Assembly: GCA_964404765.1 (NCBI GenBank)
Contig: CAYOLL010000030.1
Location: 1 to 48,044, forward strand
DNA: 48,044 nucleotides
Direction of reading: 5' to 3'
Origin: CAYOLL01 sp964404765 [NCBI: uncultured Gemmatimonadota bacterium]
GTDB taxonomy: Bacteria; 4572-55
Part shown: positions 33,550-43,300 of the stretch, one piece after another
Position numbering within the stretch: position 1 is the stretch's first letter
How the letters are laid out: each line of letters starts with the position of its first letter
Program-made: the position numbers and the translations under genes
The notes under the pieces: model-generated
What the model was told of the DNA's origin: nothing
Seen by the model: only the letters and a program-made list of their open reading frames with translations
The model's database searches: none

Positions 33550-34038
33550 ATGTTATCACGGCGAGAATCGCGCGAAATGGCGCTAAAAGTTTTGTTCGGT
33601 ATGGATATGAACACGGAGTTTTCAGTTAATTGGATGCCTTATGCTAAAGAAGCATTCTTACTTGAAAAAGAGTATGAAGCAGAGAATAAAAATGATCCGC
33701 CCTCTGTTGACCCTGACGAACCTGAAATGCCTTTTCAATCGAATTCGTTGTTAGGTCAATTAGTGACACAGACGGTAAGTCATCTGCGCGAAATTGAGGA
33801 GGCCATCACCAAGGCCGCTGATAATTGGCCGCTGGACCGCATCAACTTTATGGATAAAAATATTCTTCGACTTGGCACAGCAGAATTATTATATTGTGAA
33901 GGTATTCCGCCCAAAGTTACTTTAAACGAATGGATTGAGGTGACCAAGCGCTACAGCACCGACGATTCACCCAAATTTATTAATGGTATTCTGGACAAAA
34001 TCGCCAAAGATGCAAATAAATCATCTGACATTGTGTAA
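33550..34038 (+). CDS. nusB: Transcription antitermination factor NusB
   Basis: Binds boxA RNA with NusE (S10) in rRNA antitermination. The 162 residues include the family start SRRESREMALKVLFGMDM, NWPLDRINFMDKNILRLGTAEL, and the C-terminal PKVTLNEWIEVTKRYSTDDSPKF region. It has an acidic insertion near residues 40-65. No gap after ribH, the common rib-nusB arrangement. Confidence 0.94.
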   Translation: MLSRRESREMALKVLFGMDMNTEFSVNWMPYAKEAFLLEKEYEAENKNDPPSVDPDEPEMPFQSNSLLGQLVTQTVSHLREIEEAITKAADNWPLDRINFMDKNILRLGTAELLYCEGIPPKVTLNEWIEVTKRYSTDDSPKFINGILDKIAKDANKSSDIV

Positions 34039-34056
34039 GAGATTGCGGGAGCAGCA

Positions 34057-34782
34057 ATGAGAGTTGCAATTATTTCGGATATTCACGGTAATTTAGAAGC
34101 GTTACAAACTGTTCTGGATCACATCAAGACCCAAAATGTTGATGAAATCATTTGCTTGGGTGACGTTATCGGTTATGGCGCAAACCCGAATGAATGCGCA
34201 GAAACCGTACGCGCCGTCTGCAAAGGCACTGTAGCCGGGAATCATGACTTTGCTGTAACAGATAAAACCGACATAAGCTATTTTAATCCATTCGCTAAAC
34301 AAGCGGTTTTATGGACACGTGAACAACTTAAGCCGGAAAACTTTCATTTTATTGCAAATTTACCCTTACATATATATGAAGATGAGCGCATTTACGTCCA
34401 TGCGACACCATCAAATCCGGCAGCCTGGGGCTATATCATGTCCAATTTGGAAGCGCTCAAAGAATTTAGCTTTTTTGCCCGCAAAGTCTGCTTTATCGGC
34501 CATTCCCACTATCCGGTTGTTATCGAATATAAAGATACACGTTGTCAGTTTATCCGTCCCAGCGAAGTTCATTTTGAACCCGAAAAACGCTATATTATCA
34601 ATGTCGGCAGTGTTGGGCAGCCACGCGATGGTGACCCGCGCGCCGGTTACGTAGTTTATGATGCGGCAACCAAGTGTGTACAATATCATCGGCTGGATTA
34701 TGATATGGCCGCGACCCAGCGAAAAATTCGTGAGGCAGGCTTACCGGAAGTACTTGCCGAAAGATTGGCGCTTGGAAAATGA
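34057..34782 (+). CDS. Metallophosphoesterase of the YfcE/ApaH-like family
   Basis: A 241-residue calcineurin-like phosphoesterase with the metal-binding set DIHGNLEALQ, GDVIGYG, GNHDFA and GHSHYP in order. These bind two metal ions and hydrolyse phosphodiesters or nucleotides; the substrate is not evident. ATG at 34057 follows GGGAGCAGC. Its end overlaps the next gene by 4 bp (ATGA), and it follows nusB by 18 bp, so it belongs to the same transcript. Confidence 0.9.
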   Translation: MRVAIISDIHGNLEALQTVLDHIKTQNVDEIICLGDVIGYGANPNECAETVRAVCKGTVAGNHDFAVTDKTDISYFNPFAKQAVLWTREQLKPENFHFIANLPLHIYEDERIYVHATPSNPAAWGYIMSNLEALKEFSFFARKVCFIGHSHYPVVIEYKDTRCQFIRPSEVHFEPEKRYIINVGSVGQPRDGDPRAGYVVYDAATKCVQYHRLDYDMAATQRKIREAGLPEVLAERLALGK

Positions 34783-35291
34783 ACTGGTTTATTTTCATTA
34801 TATACCTTTTGGCTTTGCCGCTTTCCGTAACTTGGGCACAAACGATCGTCCGCCCGGACTCAACTTCAAAACACATTGAGCGGACTATTTCTCAAAAATC
34901 CCCCAAAATTGCTTTTTGGCGCTCAGTTGCCTTTCCCGGTCTTGGCCAGCATTATATTCAAAAGAAGACAAAAGCCTATCTATTTGCCGGTGTTGAAACT
35001 ACATTATTAACCGCCGTCATCTATGAGCATAATAGAACAAATCACTACAGCCGATTAGAAGATCGGGCCGTCAGCCAAAACCAGGCTGAAAATTATCATG
35101 CGCAATATCTTAAGCACTTTAATCGGCGTCAGAATATCCTTTGGATTAACGTGGCTTTTTGGCTTTACAATACCGCGGATGCTTATGTCGGCGCGCATCT
35201 TCTAAGTTTTACCCAACCGTTTGAGCTATCTGCGGGTTTTGATATAAAATCCGGAAGTACACTTGCTGCAGAAATTGCCTATCGCTTTTGA
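34779..35291 (+). CDS. DUF5683-like predicted membrane protein
   Basis: A 170-residue protein with an N-terminal hydrophobic signal (IFIIYLLALPLSVTWAQ), then KIAFWRSVAFPGLGQHYIQ, the aromatic-proline motif of DUF5683 proteins, which are small membrane proteins common in FCB bacteria. Two hydrophobic segments follow (TTLLTAVIYEH and ILWINVAFWLYNTADAYVG). It overlaps the phosphoesterase gene by 4 bp and ends the operon. Function unknown; membership from memory of the family pattern. Confidence 0.65.
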   Translation: MNWFIFIIYLLALPLSVTWAQTIVRPDSTSKHIERTISQKSPKIAFWRSVAFPGLGQHYIQKKTKAYLFAGVETTLLTAVIYEHNRTNHYSRLEDRAVSQNQAENYHAQYLKHFNRRQNILWINVAFWLYNTADAYVGAHLLSFTQPFELSAGFDIKSGSTLAAEIAYRF

Positions 35292-35325
35292 CTTGAAAAT
35301 CCGGCGGTTACACCAGGCTAAAAAC

Positions 35326-35440
35326 GTAATCGCTCAAAAAGTGTTGGTAAAACCAAACCTTGCGAAGGTTAAACTTGCGGCGGAAGTTAATATCTTCAGG
35401 GCTTTCACAATCTTACCGGCGGGAATCTTCGCAAGGTTAG
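35326..35440. repeat. Palindromic element, copy 2 of the AACCTTGCGAAGGCTT family
   Basis: Begins GTAATCGCTCAAAAAGTG like copy 3 at 47842, then AACCTTGCGAAGG, a central part GGCGGGAATCTTCGCAAGG, ending near 35440. Arms are less perfect than in copies 1 and 3. Fills the gap before the next gene. Confidence 0.6.
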
Positions 35441-35504
35441 CCAATGGTTATTCCGCGCTAGGCGCGATTACAAATTCTCACTTTATGATAAAGACGCGAC
35501 GGAT

Positions 35505-36242
35505 ATGGGAAAAAGACTGCGAAAAAGCGACCTTCCGCTTGATGAAAATCATGACCCCATCCGCATCGCTTTAGATAAGCTAGTCCAACTTGATATCAGT
35601 TTGGTTTATCCGGAATACTTTTCACGCTGTTTTACCTTTGCAGTTAAAATACCGCCCGGAAAGGTAGCCCGGCTACGCCAACGCTATCGTATTGAGGAAC
35701 TGGACTATATTGTTAGTCAATCGGATTTAGCTCAAAAGATTTTGGCGCTTAATCGCGCTATAACATTAGAGCCAATTCAAATTGAAATAGAACCGCCCGG
35801 TAAGATCTACGATCCGATTTTGCAAGATTTTGTGGCGGGTCTTGATCAACTGCGGGTTAACCTTTATAATGATTATTTTGCTTATTGGTTTGCGTCTTTA
35901 ATCACTTTTTATCGGCATAATCATATCAAATCCTATGATGCGGCCTGGCAGAATAAAAAGTATGCGCTTGAGAATGAAACCCGGCAGCAAGTTAAAAAGC
36001 ATGAAGATTTTCGGCTTATTATTAACAATCGGGCCAAGCGACAATTGATGCGCGCTGTTATGAAAGATTATCGGCTAACGCGTTATGGTAGGATATGTCT
36101 AATTGAAGCCGTCGGCCGGCTTGAGCACAATGATGTCGAAACACAGCAGCTTCAGACACGGTTTCTGCAAGACTTAGGTGTTTGCTATGCTGATAATAGT
36201 ATTTTAAGTACAACGGAAACGCGGCTAAACCAGAAGGATTAA
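35505..36242 (+). CDS. Unknown protein
   Basis: A 245-residue charged protein, no signal peptide or membrane segment, no recognised catalytic motif. It begins MGKRLRKSDLPLDENHDPIR and ends TETRLNQKD, and reads as mainly helical with a mid-section YNDYFAYWFASLITFYRHNH. Start ATG at 35505 lacks a strong ribosome site. It stands alone between repeat elements. I cannot assign a role. Confidence 0.6.
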   Translation: MGKRLRKSDLPLDENHDPIRIALDKLVQLDISLVYPEYFSRCFTFAVKIPPGKVARLRQRYRIEELDYIVSQSDLAQKILALNRAITLEPIQIEIEPPGKIYDPILQDFVAGLDQLRVNLYNDYFAYWFASLITFYRHNHIKSYDAAWQNKKYALENETRQQVKKHEDFRLIINNRAKRQLMRAVMKDYRLTRYGRICLIEAVGRLEHNDVETQQLQTRFLQDLGVCYADNSILSTTETRLNQKD

Positions 36243-36254
36243 GTATTCTGTTCG

Positions 36255-36424
36255 CAATATTCCAAAAGTTGTACTAGTCAAAGACCTTTAGAACACTTTT
36301 ACAGTTGTCATTCCGGCGTGTTTTTGGCCGGAATCTTCTTACAGGCAAACAAGATACCGGATAAAAACATTCCGGCATGAAAGTGTTCGACAGGTTGTTG
36401 ACTAGTACACAATATTCCAAAAGT
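36255..36424. mobile_element. 140-bp MITE with 12-bp inverted repeats and 15-bp flanking direct repeats
   Basis: Direct repeats CAATATTCCAAAAGT at 36255-36269 and 36410-36424 flank exact inverted repeats TGTACTAGTCAA (36270-36281) and TTGACTAGTACA (36398-36409). The inverted repeats extend imperfectly for about 20 bp more. The interior has a hairpin CATTCCGGCG-TTGGCCGGAATC related to a motif at 48021-48044. No coding region. Confidence 0.85.
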
Positions 36425-36438
36425 GCAGGCAATCCGAA

Positions 36439-36460
36439 GCGCGAATTGCCTAATTCGCGC
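36439..36460. repeat. Perfect palindrome of the GCGCGAATT family
   Basis: GCGCGAATT, GCCT, AATTCGCGC. Related palindromes are at 11639-11681 and 46254-46300. Confidence 0.6.
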
Positions 36461-36540
36461 AGTAAAACGCAGGACATAGAACAAATGTTGACAGAAATTT
36501 TTTTATTTCCCATTTTGTCGAAATATATAATGATTCGTTC

Positions 36541-36570
36541 TTGACGATTTTAACTATTTTGTGGTATAAT
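36541..36570 (+). promoter_or_regulatory. Strong sigma70-like promoter for bTHX and the receptor
   Basis: TTGACG (36541-36546), 18-bp spacer, TATAAT (36565-36570). It lies about 205 bp before the small ribosomal protein gene, with a repeat end (ATGAATAATTCAGG, 36610-36623) in the leader. Confidence 0.6.
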
Positions 36571-36609
36571 TGACCTGTTTTTTGTCAAAAAATAGTTTTA
36601 GCAAAACTG

Positions 36610-36623
36610 ATGAATAATTCAGG
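36610..36623. repeat. Single end of the CCTGAATAATTCA family
   Basis: ATGAATAATTCAGG, one isolated end with no partner arm seen, within the leader of the bTHX gene. Confidence 0.5.
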
Positions 36624-36777
36624 TTAAATGAATGCAAAATACCCATGGTGAGTGCGGCTGCCCGAAGTTTCTGGACAGTCAGCCAATTTGCCTTCATAAT
36701 TCTTTGATTAAATGTGTTTTTTGTTTTTTTGATTCTTCATTAATTTACTGACTTCATTTTCAAAAAGGAGATGTCTC

Positions 36778-36900
36778 ATGGGTCGAGGTGATAAGCGTAC
36801 TAAAAAGGGTAAAATTTTTCGCGGTTCAAATGGCAATAGTCGGCCAACTGACAAAAATCTTAAAAATAAGACGAAAACGAAAACACCCGAGAAACAATAA
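36778..36900 (+). CDS. 30S ribosomal protein bTHX (Thx family)
   Basis: A 40-residue, very basic protein starting MGRGDKRTKKGKIFRGSNGN. This matches the start of the Thermus Thx protein family, which binds the head of the 30S subunit; the lysine-rich tail is divergent. AAAAAGGAG lies seven bases before the ATG at 36778. It is easily missed because of its size. It is 9-45 bp upstream of the Oar-like receptor and may share its transcript from the promoter at 36541. Confidence 0.88.
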   Translation: MGRGDKRTKKGKIFRGSNGNSRPTDKNLKNKTKTKTPEKQ

Positions 36901-36945
36901 GGTAATACCGTGAATTCACAAACCTTCAACAATCGAGGAGGAAGT

Positions 36946-39900
36946 ATGCGAAGGATGAGTAAGTTAGTAGTCATGATGCTAATGTTTTTGATCCCGGCGG
37001 CGGCTTGGTCACAGGTCACCACGGCTTCTATTCATGGCGTTGTAAAAGATGCGAAAGGCCAGCCGCTGCCGGGGGCAACGATTAAAGCCAAGCATGATCC
37101 GAGCGGTTCGGTGTTTGGAGCAATTTCTCGTATTGACGGCAAGTTTAACGTGCCAAACGTGCGTGTTGGCGGGCCTTATACCATCACGGTCACGTTTTTA
37201 GGCTATCGTACTGAGTCGAAAACCGATGTTATCCTGGCGCTGAGTCAGGATTTGGCGATTGATTTTGCCCTGGAAGAAGAAGCTTTTCAAGGCGAGGAAG
37301 TCAAAGTGACGGCCGAGCGGAATAATCTGATCAGCTCGTCACGCACGGGAGCGGGAGAAAGTGTCTCGCGCGAGCAAATCGACCGCCTGCCGACCATCAG
37401 CCGTAGCATTCAAGATTACGCGCGTTTAAGCCCGCAATCCTTCGGCACCAACATTGGTTCCAGTGAAAATACCGGCGGTTCTAACATTGGCGGTAAAAAT
37501 AATCGCTACAATAATATTCAAGTGGACGGGGCTGTGCTGAACGACGTTTTTGGTCTGGCCGCCAGCGGTACGCCCGGTGGACAAGCCAACACCCAACCGA
37601 TCAGTTTGGACGCGATTGAAGAATTTCAAGTTTCCTTAGCGCCGTATGATATTCGTTTGGGCGGCTTTACCGGCGGTTCAATCAACGCCATTACCCGCAG
37701 CGGCAACAATACCTTCATCGGTTCCGGTTATTACTTCGGGCGAAACGAAGGTTTAGTCGGCACCAGCCCGGACACAGTGAAGAAAAAACTCGACGACTTC
37801 AGCGAGTTTCAGGGCGGCTTTCGTGTGGGCGGCCCGGTGAAGAAGGATAAGCTGTTTTTCTTTGTCAACGGCGAAATAAAGAATCGCAAAGATCCTCGCA
37901 CCGTTGGTTTTAGAGGCAGCGGCGAGGCGGTTGAGTTTAATATCCCGCAGAGCACCATGGAAGAAATCATTCGTATCTCCAAGGAAAAATACGGCTATGA
38001 TCCGGGTAGTTTTGGCAGTTATACCAGCGAAACGAAAGATATGAAACTTTTCTTGCGCATGGATTACAACCTGTCCGAAAAACATCGCCTGACGCTGCGT
38101 CACAACTATGTCAATGCTGATCTGGATCGTGGCATTACCCGCAATGCGACAACGTATACACTGACCAGTCAGGAATATGTTTTCAACAGTGTGCAAAACT
38201 CGACGGTCGCGCAATTAAACAGCTCGATCGGCACCACAATGGCTAATGAAGCCCGTATTTCGGTGACGACGGTGCGGGATAAGCGCGATCCAAGCAGTGA
38301 CCCTTTTCCGCAAGTTGAAATTTTTGTCGGTGATCGGGAAACGGCGCAATTTGGCATCGAACGTTCTTCGCAAGCCAATTCGCTTGATCAGGATATCATC
38401 GCCATTACCGATAACTTGAGCTACTTTAAAGGTGATCATACCTTTACAGTGGGCACGCATAACGAAATCATCACCTATAAGAATCTGTTCCTGCAAGATT
38501 TTTACGGGTCTTATCAATTTGACGATTTCCGCACTGCCGCCGGTGTTACCGTGTCACCCGATTCGGCCTTCGAAATCGGCCGGCCGACGCGTTATCGCTA
38601 CAGCTATTCTTTAATCGACGGCGTGGATATGCCTTTGGCCGAATTTACCAGCTATCAAGTCGGTTTCTATCTGCAGGATCAATGGAAAGTATCGCCCAAG
38701 CTGACCATTACGCCGGGCTTGCGTTTTGATATTCCCATGTTTCCCGAAGAGCCGTTGTATAACCCGAAAGCCGATTCGATCTTTGGCGTCCGCACCGATG
38801 AAGTGCCGAGCGGCACCGTGCAATTTTCGCCACGGTTGGGTTTTAACTATGATATTACCGGTAACAAAGATACACAGTTGCGTGGTGGCATCGGCATCTT
38901 TTCCGGCCGTACGCCCGGCGTCTGGATTTCCAACCAATATTCCAATACGGGTATGGACATTGCTCGGGTCGATTATCGCCAATCCGGCACATCCAACGTA
39001 AAGGTATTTAGTCCGGATCCGTACAATCAGCCCCGCCCCGGCGATGCTGGCTTTCCCGGTCAGCCGATCACTACGGTGGCGGTTAATGTCACCGATCCTG
39101 ATTTCAAATTTCCGCAAGTCATGCGCGGCAACATTGCCTTGGATCGTGAATTGCCCAACGGCCTGGTTGCCACAGTAGAATATGTTTATACGAAAAACAT
39201 CAACGATATTCAATATGCCAATCTTAATATTGTTGACTCCGACAGCACGGTATTTGGCGACCGGCCGTTTTATAACTTTTCGCGGGTCAAGAAGAGCACA
39301 GCCTTTACCGATGTGTTGCTCCTCTCCAGCAGCGATAAAGGTCACCAATCCAGCTTGACTTTCCAGTTGCAAAAGAAGGCCGGAAGTGGCGAAGGCTTTT
39401 TGCGTAACATGATGGGCAGCGTGTCCTATACCCTATCGGAAGCGCGTGATGTCAATAGCGGCACGTCCAGCACAGCGCGTTCCAACTGGGAATTTAACGT
39501 CGTACCGGGCGATCCGAATAATCCACCGGAAGGTCGTTCCAGCTTTGAAATTCGTCATCGTTTTCTGGGTACGATTTCACAGCGCTTTACTTTTATGAAG
39601 AAATGGGCGGCAACCGCCTCGTTTATTTATGAAAGACGTTCCGGCCGGCCGTTCAGCTACATTTATAATGGCGACGCCAACGGTGACGGGGCTTCCAGCA
39701 ACGATCTGCTGTATGTGCCGGAAACGGCGGACGATATTGTGCTAAGCACCAACAATTGGGCCGATTTGGACAATTTTATTTCCAGCGATGCAATTTTGAA
39801 TGACGCCCGCGGCACGATCTTCGAGCGTAATACCGCCCGCGAACCTGCCGCCACGCAGTTGGACTTCCGCGGGTCGTTGGAAATCCCGACCATGAAAGCG

Positions 39901-40173
39901 CAGAAGTTTGAGTTGACCTTTGACGTGCTTAACCTGCCCAACCTGCTCAACCATGATTGGGGCTATCAGGAATATGTGTCTTTCCAGACTTACCAGCTGT
40001 TGCGCATTACCGGCTACTCAACCGCGCCGGCAACTCTTGGTAAACCGCTGGTCAGCTTTACCAAGCCGCTTGACCTCAACAAGAACGGCAAAGCCGATGT
40101 GGAAGATATTTATAGCAAAGATAATCTGCTTTCCCGTTGGGCGGTTCAGTTAGGTGTACGTTACACCTTCTAA
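36946..40173 (+). CDS. Oar-like TonB-dependent outer-membrane receptor
   Basis: A 1075-residue outer-membrane protein. Signal peptide (VVMMLMFLIPAAAWSQ) is followed by a carboxypeptidase-regulatory-like domain (residues about 25-110: ASIHGVVKDAKGQPLPGAT). Next comes a plug domain with RTGAGESVSREQIDRLPT and GSINAITRSGNN, then a large beta-barrel ending in the terminal aromatic VQLGVRYTF. Features such as IEEFQVSLAPYDIRLGGFTG fit the Oar/OmpA-related receptor type of FCB bacteria. Two aspartate-rich loops (GDANGDGASSND and DLNKNGKADVEDI) may bind calcium. CGAGGAGGAAG precedes the ATG at 36946; an earlier GTG at 36910 lacks a site. Substrate unknown. Confidence 0.9.
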   Translation: MRRMSKLVVMMLMFLIPAAAWSQVTTASIHGVVKDAKGQPLPGATIKAKHDPSGSVFGAISRIDGKFNVPNVRVGGPYTITVTFLGYRTESKTDVILALSQDLAIDFALEEEAFQGEEVKVTAERNNLISSSRTGAGESVSREQIDRLPTISRSIQDYARLSPQSFGTNIGSSENTGGSNIGGKNNRYNNIQVDGAVLNDVFGLAASGTPGGQANTQPISLDAIEEFQVSLAPYDIRLGGFTGGSINAITRSGNNTFIGSGYYFGRNEGLVGTSPDTVKKKLDDFSEFQGGFRVGGPVKKDKLFFFVNGEIKNRKDPRTVGFRGSGEAVEFNIPQSTMEEIIRISKEKYGYDPGSFGSYTSETKDMKLFLRMDYNLSEKHRLTLRHNYVNADLDRGITRNATTYTLTSQEYVFNSVQNSTVAQLNSSIGTTMANEARISVTTVRDKRDPSSDPFPQVEIFVGDRETAQFGIERSSQANSLDQDIIAITDNLSYFKGDHTFTVGTHNEIITYKNLFLQDFYGSYQFDDFRTAAGVTVSPDSAFEIGRPTRYRYSYSLIDGVDMPLAEFTSYQVGFYLQDQWKVSPKLTITPGLRFDIPMFPEEPLYNPKADSIFGVRTDEVPSGTVQFSPRLGFNYDITGNKDTQLRGGIGIFSGRTPGVWISNQYSNTGMDIARVDYRQSGTSNVKVFSPDPYNQPRPGDAGFPGQPITTVAVNVTDPDFKFPQVMRGNIALDRELPNGLVATVEYVYTKNINDIQYANLNIVDSDSTVFGDRPFYNFSRVKKSTAFTDVLLLSSSDKGHQSSLTFQLQKKAGSGEGFLRNMMGSVSYTLSEARDVNSGTSSTARSNWEFNVVPGDPNNPPEGRSSFEIRHRFLGTISQRFTFMKKWAATASFIYERRSGRPFSYIYNGDANGDGASSNDLLYVPETADDIVLSTNNWADLDNFISSDAILNDARGTIFERNTAREPAATQLDFRGSLEIPTMKAQKFELTFDVLNLPNLLNHDWGYQEYVSFQTYQLLRITGYSTAPATLGKPLVSFTKPLDLNKNGKADVEDIYSKDNLLSRWAVQLGVRYTF

Positions 40174-40202
40174 ACGCTGTTGCATATTTCAGCAATCTTT
40201 AC

Positions 40203-40238
40203 AAAAAGACCTTTCGGCTCATGTCGGAAGGTCTTTTT
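40203..40238. terminator. Terminator after the receptor gene
   Basis: AAAAAGACCTT (40203-40213) pairs with AAGGTCTTTTT (40228-40238); it can act in both directions. Confidence 0.85.
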
Positions 40239-40330
40239 GCATTTGGCCAGAATTCTGTAGTTGTCATAGCCAGAAGTTGATTTTCCGTATCAAGTACGTT
40301 CCCAAATGTCACTGAACCGATGAGGGACTT

Positions 40331-43300
40331 ATGAAACGCCTGTTGATTTCCGCCTGCGTCATTTGCCTGTTGACATCTGCAATCGCTCCGGCTCAAACCG
40401 CCCCGGAACCGACGCTGTGGGAACAGATGAAGACCAAAGCCGCCGAATTGAAGAGTCGCTTCTTTGAAGCCGACAGCGCCAAAACCGGGTCCAATTCGCC
40501 GGGTATGCTCGACAAAATCCGCAACGCCTTTACCGCAGATAACGCTACGCCCGCAACAGTTCCGCCGGTGGCGATTCTCTCGGCTGCGCCAAATGGTCAG
40601 GTATCGGACGTGGACGAAAGCCGAGTCGCGCAGGTCGTATTCAACCAACCGATGGTGGCGCTGGAAGGCGTGGGTTGGTTGGATACGACAAAGGCCGGGC
40701 CGATTGTGCTTGAGCCGCAGGTGCGCGGCCGCTATCGCTGGAAGGGCACGGATGTGCTGGAGTTTACGCCGACCGAGCCGTTCCCGCTCAACACGCAGTT
40801 TGCGGCTCGTATTCCGGCCGGGACGCGCTCGGCCGTATCCGGCGCACGATTGGCGCAGGATTATCGCTGGACGTTTAGCACACCGAGACCTGAAGTTACG
40901 GATGTTAGACCGTGGCCCAAAACGACGGCGCAAGACTGTAAATATGCCGCCTTTCGGTCGGACCAGACAATTTATGTTCATTTTTCGGATCCAATAGATG
41001 CCAAACGTTGTGTGCCTTTTGTGCAATTAAATCCTTTCAGTCCACTTGAGCTATCCACGCCTGATTCTCTTAATGAAATTCAGAATTATTTCGGGTGGTG
41101 CGAGAATAAAGAAGACGTTTTGCGCATCCGGCCAAAGACGCAATGGGCATTGAATACGGGTTACCGTGTCATTTTGAAAGCCGGCTTGCCCGGCAAAGTC
41201 GGCCATATGGGTATGGCTCAGGCCGATACATTTCAGTTTGCAACCTTTTCAACAGATTTCCGGCTGCTGCCGCCGGTGTGGGCCGATACAGTTGGTATTG
41301 ATCCAGAAGAAAGAATAGGCTTTAATTTCACCAATAAAGTGGATAATGACACTTGGCAAAAACATATACGTATTTATCCGGAAGATCCAAAAGAGCCAAA
41401 TTTTTCGCCGGGTTGGTCTAGCTCTTTTGATCTGTGCGAGCATTCCGTGTATCTCAATCTTTACCCCAACAAAACCTACACCGTTGTGGTGGACTCAACT
41501 TTGCAGGACATTTACGGCAACCGCCTGGATCGGACGTATCGCTACAAGCTGACGACCGGCGCGTTCCGTCCGCACATCGAGTTTTTGAGCGGTCACGGCT
41601 TGATCGAAGCCTACACGGCCCATCGCGCCCCGCTCAAGCTGCGCAATGTGGAAAATCTTAAAATCTCGCAAATGGCCCTGTCCAAAGAACAAATTGTGCC
41701 CTATTTCCACGCCGTGGATTCGGATTATTCCGACAAAAGCCCCAGTGCATCACCACTGCAGCTTCAGCCGGGCGACAAGTGGAAACGGCAGCCGACTTAT
41801 ACATCCACCCGCTGGCTCAACAAGCTGGGTCTGTTCCCGATTGAACTGGATTCGGTACTAACTGCTCCAACCGGCGTCGCGCTGGTTGAGTTGGATGATA
41901 AATACGCCGAGTATGAATCCCGCCGCTATCCCAAAGCCATTTATCAAGTCACGAGCCTGGGCATCACCGCCAAAACCGGCTATGACAATACCCTGATCGC
42001 CGTCACCCGCCTGATCGACGCGCAGCCGGTGGCCGGGGCCGGCCTGGAAATCCGCAATCCCCAAAACAAGATCGTTTGGAGCGGTCAAACAGGCAAAGAT
42101 GGCCTGGCTTTTGCGCCATCCTGGCGGGCGCTAGGCATCGGCAAAACGTCCAATTATCCATACACGCCGGAGATGTTTATCATCGCCACACTGGGCCAGG
42201 ACCTGGCTTTTATTTCATCGACCTGGGGCAATGGGATTGAGCCTTACAGCTTCGATATTTCCACCCGCAGCGACATGGAGCCAGATAATACCTATGTCGG
42301 CGATATTTTCACCGAGCGCGGTTTGTATCGACCGGGCGAAACGGTGCATGTTAAAGGCATTCTGCGCTATCTGAATGAGGGCGATTGGCGGCCGGCCGCC
42401 CATGATTCGGCGCTGTTGCAGTTGTACGTAGCTCGCGGTTCATGGGACGAGGATTTTATTGATTCCGTCCGCCTGCCGTTAAGCAAAATCGGCTCGTTTT
42501 ATCACGAATACAAAGTGCCGCTCAATGCCAAACTTGCCTCCTATCGCTGGCGAGCCCACGTCATCGGTTTTTGTAAATGTAATGGGTCAAACGATTGCAA
42601 TGGCTGGAGTTGCGGCGAAAATATTAATGGTAACTTTCGCGTGGCCGAGTTCCGCCCGGCCGAACTGGAAGTGACCGTCCGCGCCGACCGGGATGATTAC
42701 ATGCGCGGCGACAAGGCAGCCATCTTCTTCGACGCCAATTATCTTTTTGGCGCACCGGTCAAAAACCTGCCCTTGATTTATATCGTCGGCCGTTCCGGCA
42801 ATACCTTTGCGCCCAAGGGTTATGATGGTTACAGCTTCCGCTACACTTTCAATGCGGATAGTGATTACGAAGAATCGGATGATGAATCTGGGTATGCCGG
42901 TTATAGCACGATTGAGGAAGGCGAGCTAAAGCTGGACGGACAGGGCAAAGCGCGGCTCGATTTGACGCTGGAAACCGGCCCTTTTAGCAGCGGAGCGCGG
43001 TATGAGATTCAGGGCATGGTCAAGGGCAATAACGATCAGTTTGTCATCGGCACAAAAACGCTGACCGTGCATCCCGGTCCGTTCTACCTGGGGCTCAAGC
43101 CCTCTACTTTTTTTGGTCAAAAAGACAAATCGCTCGATCTGAACGTGCTGGCCCTCAAGCCCGACGGGACAAAAGTAACGGAAAAAGTGACCGTGCGCGT
43201 CGGCCATCGGGTGTGGCATTCTGTCCGCAAGGTGGGCGTAGGCGGACGGTTGGAATGGCACACCGAGCGCGTGGATTCGATTGTTTACACTACAACTGTG

